From contig NC_073745.1 in assembly GCF_029784135.1 (NCBI RefSeq), positions 159,911,335-159,975,334 of the forward strand: a DNA stretch of 64,000 bases, read 5' to 3'. The DNA comes from Toxorhynchites rutilus septentrionalis (taxonomy: Eukaryota; Arthropoda; Insecta; Diptera; Culicidae). Position numbers and translations under genes: made by a program. Below are positions 42,471 to 51,949 of this stretch, in pieces (within the stretch, counting starts at the first letter, position 1; each line of letters begins with the position of its first letter). Under the pieces are notes generated by a model, which saw only the letters and a program-made list of their open reading frames with translations, had not been told where the DNA came from and did no database searches.

Positions 42471-45400
42471 TCAAGATCTAGCCGAGCCAACACATCTATC
42501 TCTCACCGGCACATTGGGTTGCTTTCCTCGAGCCTGAAGGGAGTTTTCTAAATTCGATCTGGCGACAAGATACAACTCGCACGACCAAACAACGTGTTCG
42601 ATGTCGTGGTAACCATGGCCACAAACGCAGAGATTGCTGTTGGCAAGCTCAAAACGAGAAAGTAGCGCGTCTAACGAACAGTGATTGGACATGAGTCGGG
42701 AGAAGGTTCGAATAAAGTCCCGACTCAAGTCCAGACTTTTGAACCATGGTTTGAGGCTAACCTTAGGGATAATCGAGTGGAGCCACCGGCCCAATTCATC
42801 TTCGTTCCATTTGCATTGCCAGTTAGCGATTGTATTTTTACGGACTAAAGAGTAAAATTCATTGAAGGCGATTTGACGCTGATAAATATCGCCTTCAATC
42901 GCACCCACCTTTGCTAATGAGTCAGCCCTCTCATTACCCGGAATTGAGCAATGTGAAGGGACCCAGACAAAGGTGATGACATAACAGCGTCTGGATAAAG
43001 CACTCAAAATTTCTCGTATTCTCTCAAGGAAGTACGGCGAGTGCTTTTCCGGCCTCACTGAACGGATAGCTTCGACAGAGCTAAGACTATCCGTTACAAT
43101 GTAATAGTGTTCAACAGGTCGTGAGGCGACGCTGTCCAGCGCCCAGTGTATTGCTGCCAATTCAGCAATATACACTGAGCAAGGATTCTGAAGACTGTGG
43201 GAGGTGCTAAAAAATTCGTTGAACACTCCAAATCCTGTGGACTCATTCATAGAGGACCCATCAGTAAAGTACATATTATCACAATTGATACGCCCATACT
43301 TTGCATTGAAGATCGTAGGAACGATCCCCGATCGATGATAATCTGGAATTCCATGGATTTTCTCCTTCATGAACAGATCAAAATGTACAGAGGAATTGAT
43401 GTAGTCAGGAAAACAAACACGGTTGGGAATATACGAAGAAGGATCAACCTGCATGGAGATGAATTCATGATATGAAGTCATGAATCCAGAATGAAAATTT
43501 AGCCCGATCAGCTGCTCAAAATTTCCGATCACCAATGGGTTCATAACCTTACACCGGATGAAGAACCGAAGAGATAATAAATTGAAGCGATCTTTTAGTG
43601 GGAGTACGCCTGCCAAAACCTCGAGACTCATGGTATGCGTTGAGGGCATACATCCCAACGCAATACGGAGACAAAGATACTGAATTCGCTCGAGTTTAAT
43701 TAGGTGTGTTTTGGCAGCTGATTGAAAACAGAAACTGCCATACTCCATCACTGAGAGAATAGTTGTTCGATACAACATTATAAGATCTTCGGGATGGGCT
43801 CCCCACCAGGTGCCGGTAATTGTACGGAGAAAGTTTATTCTTTGTTGACATTTTTTACTCAGATACCTAATATGGGCCCCCCAAGTACATTTGGAGTCGA
43901 ACCAGACCCCAAGATACTTGAATGACATAGCATGAGTGATCGGTTTACCCAAAAGTTGAAGCTGTGGTTTTGCTGGTCTATGCTTCCTAGAAAAGACGAC
44001 CATCTCTGTTTTCTCCGTGGAGAATTCGATCCCTAGCCCAATGGCCCAGGTTGAAAAATTGTTCCAAGTATCTTGTAAGGGTTTTTGCAGGTCGGATTCA
44101 TTTGATCCTACGACAGACACCACTCCATCATCTGCAAGTTGTCTTAGGCTGCAATTTTGTGTAAGGCAATTGTCGATGTCGCTTACATAGAAGTTGTACA
44201 AAAGGGGGCTTAAACATGAGCCCTGGGGGAGGCCCATGTAAGAGACCCGACATACTGCCGAATCTCCGTGAGAAAAGTTCAAATGTTTCTCACAAAGCAA
44301 GTTATATAACATATTATTCAAAAGAGGCGGCAGACCCCGAGAGTGTAATTTGTCTGACAAAACCTCTATTGAAACAGAATCAAAGGCCCCCTTTATGTCC
44401 AAGAATACTGAAGCCATTTGTTTTTTTTCGGCGTAAGCCATTTGAATTTCTGAAGAAAGCAACGCAAGACAATCATTCGTCCCCTTGCCCCTGCGGAACC
44501 CATATTGTGTATCTGAGAGTAAGCCATTCGTTTCAACCCAACGATCAAGGCGAAACAAGATCATTTTCTCCAACAATTTCCGTATACAAGACAGCATTGC
44601 TATTGGGCGGTACGAATTGAAGTCGGACGCGGGTTTTCCGGGTTTTTGAATAGCTATAACTCGTACTTGTCTCCAATCATCTGGAACAACATTATGCTCC
44701 AGGAATCGATTGAATAAATTCAACAAGCGATGTTTCGCCACATCAGGGAGGTTTTTCAGCAAGTTGAACTTAATTCTATCCGTTCCTGGAGCCGAATTGT
44801 TACAAGAAAGGAGAGCAAGAGAGAATTCTACTATCGAAAACTCGGAATCAAGATCGCACCTATCTTGTGGTATATCTCGAACAATGTTTTGCACTGGAGC
44901 GGAATCAGGACAAACCTTCCGTGCAAAATTAAAAATCCACCGATGTGAATATTCTTCGCTTTCATTCGTTGAAGAACGATATCTCATGTTTCGAGCCACT
45001 TTCCATAATTTTTTCATTGACGTTTCTCGTGACAAACCTCCCACGAAATTTCGCCAATAAGCACGTTTTTTCCCTTTGATCAAATTTTTGAACTGATTCT
45101 CAAGGTCTAAATACGTTTGAAAATTTTCAGGGGTTCCACGTTTCCGAAAAGCTTTAAATGCATTCGATTTATCCTGATAAAGCTTGGAACACTGGCTATC
45201 CCACCATGGATTGGGAGGCCTCCGGCGAATGGTGGAACCTGAGATGGGTTTCGTTTGAGCGCGAACTGCGCTATCATGAATCAAACGAGAAAGGAAGTTA
45301 TACTCCTCCAATAGAGGTAAACCATCTCTGGCATTGATGGCTAGAGCAACCGCGTCCGAATATTTATTCCAGTCAATGTGTCTTGTGAGGTCATATGCCA

Positions 45401-46106
45401 TGTTTATAGATTCAGAAGAATTTGACCCATTGGTGATGGAAATTTTGATTGGCATGTGATCACTACCGTTGGGATCCTGAATTACATTCCACTTGCAATC
45501 TAACGATAGTGAATTCGAGCAAAGCGAGAGGTCAAGAGCACTTGGTTTAGCAGGAGGTTTAGGTACACGTGTTGTTTCCCCAGTGTTCAAAACGGTCATA
45601 TTGAAGCTGTTACAAAGGTCATATATCAACGATGAACGGTTGTCGTCGTACTGTTCCCCCCAGGCAGTTCCGTGAGAGTTGAAGTCTCCCAAGATCAATC
45701 GTGGCTCAGGAAGGAGAGAGCACATGTCATCAAGTTGTTTGCGGCTAACCGCAGCTCTCGGAGGCCAATACAAGCTGACAATACAGAGGTCTTTGCCTCT
45801 GATGTTTGCATGACAAGCAACAGCTTCGATCCCTCCAATAGGTGGAAGGTCAATTCGAAAAAATGAGTGGCACTTATTGATCCCCAATAGCACCCCTCCG
45901 TATCTGTCATCACGGTCCAAGCGTATAATATTAAAATCGTGGAAAGAGAGATCATCTCGCGAAGAAAGCCATGTTTCGGACAGAGCAAAAACATCACAAT
46001 TGAAGTTATGAATTAAAAATATGAATGTATCCAGTTTAGGGATAAGACTACGACAATTCCACTGTAGAACAGTGATATCTCCGACCTCTCTATTTAAATT
46101 AGACAT
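42471..46106 (-). CDS. I-clade ORF2 polyprotein (endonuclease, RT, RNase H), C-terminus altered
   Basis: A 1211-codon frame starts at the ATG 46106, inside the ORF1 stop (ATGTCTAA, 8-nt overlap). An APE-type endonuclease spans ~8-225 (LQWNCRSLIPK, ALSETWL, LILGDFNSHG, GSDHMPI). RT spans ~460-780 (NSYRPIAMLSCIRKLLEK, YGFRRGKGTND, VFLDIKGAFDS, GLPQGSCLSP, RQLADDGV). RNase H is ~945-1065 (YFTDGSS, YIAELAAIHWALD, YIVTDSLSS, WVPSHCSIPGNERADSLA). A CVCGHG...H...C finger follows. The catalytic box is LADD where most clades have YADD or FADD. Near the end an extra AGAT (VPVRD then RCVGSARS) shifts the frame and replaces the last ~20 residues seen in the 17.3-kb copy. Otherwise no break is seen. Confidence 0.95.
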   Translation of the reverse strand: MSNLNREVGDITVLQWNCRSLIPKLDTFIFLIHNFNCDVFALSETWLSSRDDLSFHDFNIIRLDRDDRYGGVLLGINKCHSFFRIDLPPIGGIEAVACHANIRGKDLCIVSLYWPPRAAVSRKQLDDMCSLLPEPRLILGDFNSHGTAWGEQYDDNRSSLIYDLCNSFNMTVLNTGETTRVPKPPAKPSALDLSLCSNSLSLDCKWNVIQDPNGSDHMPIKISITNGSNSSESINMAYDLTRHIDWNKYSDAVALAINARDGLPLLEEYNFLSRLIHDSAVRAQTKPISGSTIRRRPPNPWWDSQCSKLYQDKSNAFKAFRKRGTPENFQTYLDLENQFKNLIKGKKRAYWRNFVGGLSRETSMKKLWKVARNMRYRSSTNESEEYSHRWIFNFARKVCPDSAPVQNIVRDIPQDRCDLDSEFSIVEFSLALLSCNNSAPGTDRIKFNLLKNLPDVAKHRLLNLFNRFLEHNVVPDDWRQVRVIAIQKPGKPASDFNSYRPIAMLSCIRKLLEKMILFRLDRWVETNGLLSDTQYGFRRGKGTNDCLALLSSEIQMAYAEKKQMASVFLDIKGAFDSVSIEVLSDKLHSRGLPPLLNNMLYNLLCEKHLNFSHGDSAVCRVSYMGLPQGSCLSPLLYNFYVSDIDNCLTQNCSLRQLADDGVVSVVGSNESDLQKPLQDTWNNFSTWAIGLGIEFSTEKTEMVVFSRKHRPAKPQLQLLGKPITHAMSFKYLGVWFDSKCTWGAHIRYLSKKCQQRINFLRTITGTWWGAHPEDLIMLYRTTILSVMEYGSFCFQSAAKTHLIKLERIQYLCLRIALGCMPSTHTMSLEVLAGVLPLKDRFNLLSLRFFIRCKVMNPLVIGNFEQLIGLNFHSGFMTSYHEFISMQVDPSSYIPNRVCFPDYINSSVHFDLFMKEKIHGIPDYHRSGIVPTIFNAKYGRINCDNMYFTDGSSMNESTGFGVFNEFFSTSHSLQNPCSVYIAELAAIHWALDSVASRPVEHYYIVTDSLSSVEAIRSVRPEKHSPYFLERIREILSALSRRCYVITFVWVPSHCSIPGNERADSLAKVGAIEGDIYQRQIAFNEFYSLVRKNTIANWQCKWNEDELGRWLHSIIPKVSLKPWFKSLDLSRDFIRTFSRLMSNHCSLDALLSRFELANSNLCVCGHGYHDIEHVVWSCELYLVARSNLENSLQARGKQPNVPVRDRCVGSARS

Positions 46107-47692
46107 CAAGAGAGATAATCATTGCAAGGAGGGGCCATGTTTGCATCAATTGCTGCAAAATTGTCTTTAATACTGGAAGCATTGCGGTGACAATGGTTCT
46201 GTCGGAGTCGGAAACATTAAAACACATGAAGATTTGATCCAAAATGTCAGTCAACTTTATAAATCCCGATTGGGAAGTTGAACTGGACGGAAAAACAGGG
46301 ACATTTGGGGTTTTTGATGTCCCCTCAAGTGCTGGGTCATTCGAAGGTGAACTATTCCCACGGAAGCCAGGAGGAACCTGATTTTGCTTATCTGTTGCAC
46401 TCGGTTTTTTAGGCAAGCTAACAGGGGCTATCACCGGAGGGACTTGTGCTTGAATTTTGGGAGTGGTCACATTTTTGCGCCGGGGATTCCCTTGGAAAAT
46501 AAATGGTGTGCTCCCGTTAGCTGTGTCCGCTTCTATTTCGTCAACTGGCAACGTGGCGAAGACATTATGTGTGTTGATTGGTTGTTGTTCTTGAGCCAGT
46601 GGAGAAGCGCCCTTTAAAATTTCCGCAAAAGTGCGCTTTGAGCGTTCCTTCAAAGAGCGCTTCTGTTTATCCCAGCGACTCTTATAAGTTTCACAAGCTG
46701 AGAGCTCATGTGGGGATCCCCAGCAATATGGACACTTATGCTCAGTCGCACTGCAGGATTTCCCAACATGTTGCTCTCCGCAAGTGGCACAGCGCTCCTT
46801 GTTGGCGCAATAACCTGCTGTATGACCAACTGATTTGCATTTGTTGCATGTCATGGGCTTTGGCACGAAGAGTCGTACTGGAAGCCTCAATTTGTCCACC
46901 ATAACGTAGTCAGGAAGGGCGGTACCAGCAAAAGTTACTCGAAACGAGTCGGACGGCGTGAATTTTGATTTTCCCTCTTCCTGGGACACTTTTCCTAATT
47001 GATGACAGTCCAAAATGTTAACTTTTGTCAAAGGAAGCTTTTTAAATCTGCCATCTCCCTGTTTTATTAATTCACTCGTCAGACCCGTTTCTGTAATCAC
47101 CCCCGAAATTTCTACGATATGGCAGGGCACATATGCGCGATATTCTACTATGAACCGGTTGTCGACAACAATCTCGTTAGCTTGCTTCCGATCAGCCACG
47201 ACAACACGTAGTTTGTTCGGTCTAACTTTACAAATTTCAACCACGGAGGAATAATTTTTTGACAGATCTTTCATGATCTGAATTACATTGAGCGGTTTCC
47301 CGTTTGGTTTGGGCCGGAAGAAAACAACCCATGAGCCATTTCCAGATGCATCTTCCGGATAGATCTTGACACGGGGAGCGGAGACAGCGGAGGAGGAAGA
47401 CGAGGTCGATGGTTGAGCGGAAATGGAGACGACAGAGGAGGGAGAGGAGGTGGATGGTTGAGGGGGATCGGAAGCAACAGATGAGGGATGCGAGATCGGG
47501 GGTTGAGTTAAAGTGGATGGTTCAGGGGATTGAGAGTTTTTTCGAGGGGGGTTTTTTAAGGTGGGATGACTCTTCTTCCGAAGTGGTATTTCGCTTTAGC
47601 GATTTTCCTGCCGCCGTTTGCACAACTAAAGCGGTATTACTTTCGGAGTCAGAGGTTTCCATATTAGGAAACTCTCTTTCCCCTTCTGCCAT
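46099..47692 (-). pseudogene. I-clade ORF1 (gag-like, three zinc knuckles), one frameshift
   Basis: ORF1 probably starts at the ATG 47692 (MAEGEREFPN). A run of six G on the plus strand (47546-47551) puts the first ~48 codons out of frame with the rest; five would join them. After a Pro/Ser/Thr-rich linker comes VKIYPEDASGNGSWVVFFRP, then a domain that also contains the internal ATG at 47274. Counting from that ATG, three nucleocapsid-type knuckles sit at 143-156 (CNKCKSVGHTAGYC), 162-174 and 181-194. A Pro-rich tail follows. The product would coat the element RNA and accompany it to the nucleus. The stop at 46099-46101 overlaps the ORF2 start. A homopolymer sequencing error is an alternative to a true break. 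Confidence 0.88.
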
Positions 47693-48151
47693 GATTATGC
47701 GGCAGTTAAAAAATACAAAATTTTTTTAAATCTTAAAACTATCAAATCTTAAGAATTATTTACTCTTAAATACCTAAACGCACCCACCGGTGCAGTTGAA
47801 CTTGACGCACGGTTGATTGCGTGCTGGGCGCTCCGCGCAAGTGAGATGGCAATCGAACACTACCACCACCAAAAAGTGCTTCTTCGCGCTTTCACACTGT
47901 GTGGGATTGACCACCGATGTCTGATGCCGATGGTAATGGCGATGATATGGTGAAAACCAAAAGCCAGACGCTTTGCCAATTTTGGCTGAAGTGAACTTTT
48001 CTTCTCTGCTATCGCGAACACTGTATTTAGTTCACGCGCGACACTAATAAGTACCAATGCGGGAAAAAATAGCTTCACTAACGGTATCCGATCACACTAA
48101 CGGGACGTACACAAAGCGCGTGCGACTTCTCGAAGCTGTCGGCGTCGAATG
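47693..48151 (-). promoter_or_regulatory. I-element 5' UTR / presumed internal promoter
   Basis: This noncoding leader begins with CATTCGACGCCG at the 48151 boundary. Elements of this clade carry an internal Pol II promoter downstream of the first transcribed base. No TATA box is expected and none is obvious. The promoter role is inferred from the family, not read from a motif. Confidence 0.6.
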
Positions 48152-48880
48152 AATTTTCTTGATGACGTTGTCAATGTGAGTATTGAACTTAAGTTTGTCA
48201 TCAATAATCACGCCAATATATTTAATCTCCCGAACGCGATCAATGGTTTCATCATCAATCACAATAGAGACGTTTTCATTTATTCGATTTCGCGAGATTA
48301 ACATATATTTAGTCTTATTAATGTTCAATTTCAATTGCTTATACTTCAACCATCTACTTGAAGAACGCAAATCTCCATTCAAGTGTAAAACGACCTCATC
48401 TACATTCTTAGCTGCAATGAATAACACAGTATCATCAGCAAAAAGATTAATATCGCAATATCGTAAAACTCGTCGCATGTCATTGATGTACATAATAAAT
48501 AAAATGGGCCCTAATACACTTCCCTCAGGTACTCCAAGATTATTCCCTACGGGACTGGAAATGAAATCGTTGAAAGCAGTCCGTTGAGTCTGTCATACAA
48601 ATAGCTTTCAAACCATTTATAAGTAGTACTTGTAATTCCAAAGCGCTTAATCGTGTTCAACAACAAGGGCTTAGAAATCGTCCCTCAACCTTTTGAATGG
48701 GAACTACTAAGGATTCCTTCCACACTTGTGGCTTGATACCTGTTGATATCAAACTCCGAGTTAAAGTTAAAGTCAATGGTCTCACTTTCGCTTTCAGCTT
48801 TTCTGGTTTGGAAGAGACTTTTATATTTATGGTTGGACGAGGCTTCGGCACGAGAGCTTCTGTAATTGTTTTCTGGTCAA
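48152..48880 (-). pseudogene. L2/CR1-like ORF2, RT part (split by I element)
   Basis: From high to low coordinates the minus strand shows PQVWKESLVVPIQKVEG, then KPLLLNTIKRFGITSTTYKW and YINDMRRVLRYCDINLFADD with T (catalytic FADD). The LKLNINKTKYMLISR, EIKYIGVIIDDKLKF and HIDNVIKKI blocks follow, continuing at 42019. Two frame breaks lie near 48500-48650, where the PQGS block is damaged. The N-terminal endonuclease is missing. Confidence 0.85.
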
Positions 48881-50599
48881 TAGTATCTTGACCACCAATA
48901 AGGAGATTATATTGTTTTTTGACGTAGGACTACGTCTTTCATTTCTGTACCGGGGTGTAAGTTCAAAGCTTCGAAAACGATAGAGTGACGCTGGAGTGCA
49001 AGGTTTTGCAGGTTAATACCTCTTTACCGGCTGAATGGAGCGGTATAATAATCACTTCATCCGAAAGATAAAATATCAACGAGTTATATGATTGTCACTT
49101 ATTGGTCCAAAGAATCGTTTCAATAGCTTGAAAATTGCTTTGAAATCATCATTGCTCATTGATGATGATTGATGATCGCAATGTGTTCCCGAACACGGAC
49201 CTAAAAACAAGGCACCTGGAGAAACCGTCATAGCGAATACATGCAAGTTGCGGTTTCTTTTGCTCGCTTGCATCAGTGTTTGGGAAACCACAGCGGACAC
49301 ATGCAAGGTGTGAGTACTTTAACTCGCATCAGTTTATGTTTTGCTTTCGCATGGAACAGTGATGAACAATTGTTTGCGTGTGAATGCGTTCAAGCGAACG
49401 AATATTCGCATTTACCCATTCGACTTGGTGTTCCCGTGATGCAATCCAATTGACGAATTTAAGCAAAGCTGAATCAGCTCATGCGACTCCTACATTAGAG
49501 TTCAGAACCACAAAAGTGATGATGTGTGTTTATTCTACGCACTGAAAAGCAAGATTCGGTCGTGATTATTCATTTTATTTCTATTTAGATTTATTTCAAC
49601 CATTAAATATCTTCAGTATATGGTAAGATAGTTAGGGCTTTGTATATTTACGATGATTTCAACACGCGATCGGACCAAAGTCATCGATAATCTTCGAAAA
49701 TTTTGAGTTTGATAGTGCATACAGGTTATGAATACTGTGGATAATGGTGATGAAATCGATATCATATTAAGTTGGATGATTATATCATTGATAATGTAAG
49801 GGCCGATACAACAAGGATTTGCAGTATGTTTAGCGCAACACATACTACTCATCGTTTATCTAGTTGAAAAAAAACTAAAGTTACAACACTTATACCAAGC
49901 CATTCTTCAAAATATACATACTACATTGTAAAATGACGATTCTCTAACCTTTTTAGCGTAGAAAGAATACGTGAAACCAGGAAATTTGAAGATAAATTCT
50001 GATTTTTCTAAAAAATTTGAACGACCAAAAAAACAAAACATCATCATTTTACTCGCTGCGCCATCTGGTTGAAAATTTAACGTAAATTCGTCAATAGCAT
50101 CAGTTTCTGTTCTGCTTTTGCATGTAAAAATCATGAAAAATTATCACATCACAATAAAAAAGAAATGAATTTTATGCAAGGTTATATAGACTTTATTTCG
50201 TTTTCACCGTGAAGTGGCGCCCTCAATTTCTATTCTGCGCATGGAGTGATCATGAAGCATCTCGTGTTAATCTCTAGAAACAAAAATAAATCATGTATCA
50301 AACATCTTCAGTTGCTTTTACAAGGCCACTCAAATTCCATCGGTTCTTTTCGGGGTCACCAACAAGTTCGATAGAATTGAATTTTATGTTAATAACAATT
50401 CCATATATATACTCATCCAACCACACACTAAGAAGAAAAACTTTCAGCAATCTTCCAAAATATTTATTCATTCATTCATTTAGAATTGATTCAGATGCAA
50501 TTTCAAATAAATGATTGCCGAACCAACGGTAGTCCTATGTCTACCTTGCGGTTATATCACAGATATAACCCACTTCTTGTTTTTTTTTTCATTTACCAC
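48881..50599. other. Repeat-rich, no gene
   Basis: A GACGTAGGACTACGTC core is at 48920-48940. Diverged copies of the GTGTTCCC...ATACATGCAAGTTG unit (see 58098-58510) lie at about 49180-49330. Nothing in 49450-50599 is assignable. Confidence 0.45.
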
Positions 50600-51160
50600 T
50601 TATCCTTCCAATTTTGCTCCGTAACTGTGACGTTTGATGACGTTTGAGGATTGATTTCATCAACAGACTTGGCCAATTGTCCTGTTTGGCTTTGAAAATG
50701 GCAGACTTAGCTTCACTACGAGCCTTCTGGAAATCCTTCAGCTGGGTTTAAGCGGACTGTTTGAGTTGGTGTTCTGCAATTTTCGTAACGCTTTTCTTCT
50801 GAATTTAATAGCATTTCCTACCTCGGGGGTCCACCAAGGGACGAACATTTTTCCAAGATTTCCACTGGTTGTGGGATGTGTAGTAATGTAATTTCAAGGA
50901 TGGTCTGAGAAAAGACTTCTGCAATCCAGTCCTGTCTGGCTAAGATGTGGAATCCAACTTATAGCAAGTCCAACCTGCATGTTCAAATTTCCACCTTGGT
51001 CTAGGGGGAACTTCCGGAGAAGACTTGCCAAGGGAAATAATAATAGGGAAGTGATCATTATAGCAGTTCTTTTCATAGACATTCCATAAAAGCTGCGAAA
51101 CAAGTTGATTAGAAGCGATAGTCAGATCAATGGCGGTTGTAAGACCAGTAGAAGTGTGTT
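50600..51160 (-). pseudogene. I-like endonuclease/linker relic, 3' part (split by SINE)
   Basis: The minus strand after the SINE reads GLTTAIDLTIASNQLVSQLL, then YNDHFPIIISLG (the endonuclease-terminal SDH-type motif). Further on, in broken frames, come a PLVDPRGRKC-like PWW block and KARSEAKSAIFKAKQDNW, the linker before RT. No RT was found. Frameshifts are frequent. Confidence 0.72.
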
Positions 51161-51173
51161 ATCTGGTAAGTTG

Positions 51174-51658
51174 GGGGTCTTCGTAGCCACATTGGTTGCG
51201 CGTTCGCTCAGTAAGCGATCAATCGTGAGTTCAAAACTCAGGACCCTCATTGACCATCTTTGTGTTGTTACAGAATAGCTACGTCCACGCAACAATCATC
51301 AGCGAGAGATCGATCCACGGTCGAAATAAGATCGATTCATCCATACAACTGCTCTGCCCTGCAGACACATCGGGCTACTGTTCTATAAATAACTCAACAA
51401 TGATCAATCAAAACTGTCTCCGCTGTCCGGTGGTCCCACTGGATAATGGAAGAACAGAAAGAATACTCTTACGCCTATATGGCTACTGTGTGAATGTACC
51501 ATATGTAATGGTATAGAAGGAATACTGGCGAATGGCAACTGTGTAATGTGCTAATTATAGATATATGATAACTATGTAACATGTACACGATTAAAATTCG
51601 GCTCTGTTACAGCTAAAAATGCCAATGAGCCTTAAATAAATAAATGGGATAAAAAAAA
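51174..51658 (+). mobile_element. tRNA-derived SINE, second family, with 13-bp target duplication
   Basis: The 485-bp insertion is flanked by ATCTGGTAAGTTG at 51161-51173 and 51659-51671. Its 5' ~75 bp look like a tRNA gene: GGGTCTT pairs imperfectly with AGGACCC at 51237-51243, with an A-box-like TAGCCACATTGG and a B-box-like GAGTTCAAAACTC. The tail has AATGAGCC, TTAAATAAATAAA and poly(A). Length and tRNA head resemble the Feilai SINEs of Aedes, but the identity was not checked. It sits inside an I-like endonuclease relic whose reading resumes across it. Confidence 0.85.
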
Positions 51659-51671
51659 ATCTGGTAAGTTG

Positions 51672-51948
51672 ACGATTACTCTAAATTTGAAGGGAATGAT
51701 CTGAAGTGAAATCTTCAATCTCTTCGATCAAGGTGGGTGCTACCCCAGGCATGAGAGTGAGCGTTGAAATCACAAACAATCATGAAGGGGGAACGAAGTT
51801 GGTTCACTAGGTGCTTCAATGGAGAACCTTGTGTATCCAAATCAGCATGACATGGGATGAATAAGCTAACAATTGTTGGCCATTTTTTAAATTTAGTTTT
51901 GAGAGAGCCAGATAAACTGCTACCAGAAGCGGATGACTTCAGCTTCAT
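51672..51948 (-). pseudogene. I-like endonuclease relic, 5' part
   Basis: The minus strand encodes TIVSLFIPCHADLDTQGSPL, then KHLVNQLRSPFMIVCDFNAH and SHAWGS, the conserved GDFNAHH-type block of APE endonucleases. The usual Gly before Asp is Cys here. The fragment continues at 51160 past the SINE. Confidence 0.82.
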
Positions 51949-51949
51949 T

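Larger units (their letters stand above)
42020..48151 (-). mobile_element. Full-length I-clade non-LTR retrotransposon
   Basis: The 6132-bp element starts, on the minus strand, CATTCGACGCCGACAGC. It has a ~460-bp 5' UTR, ORF1, an overlapping ORF2 with endonuclease, RT and RNase H, a ~450-bp 3' UTR with GTGTGA-type repeats, and a poly(A) tail. A 12-bp duplication AATTTTCTTGAT flanks it at 42008-42019 and 48152-48163, and the interrupted L2-like frame continues across it. This is the only complete retrotransposon in the window and the likely template type for the truncated copy at 15.4-17.7 kb. Confidence 0.96.

Noticed and set aside
44216..45060. Plus-strand frames of 100-134 codons opposite the I ORF2
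   Set aside because: Antisense shadows of a long, well-supported coding region.
47409..47729. Plus-strand 106-codon frame
   Set aside because: Antisense to the Pro/Ser-rich ORF1 linker.
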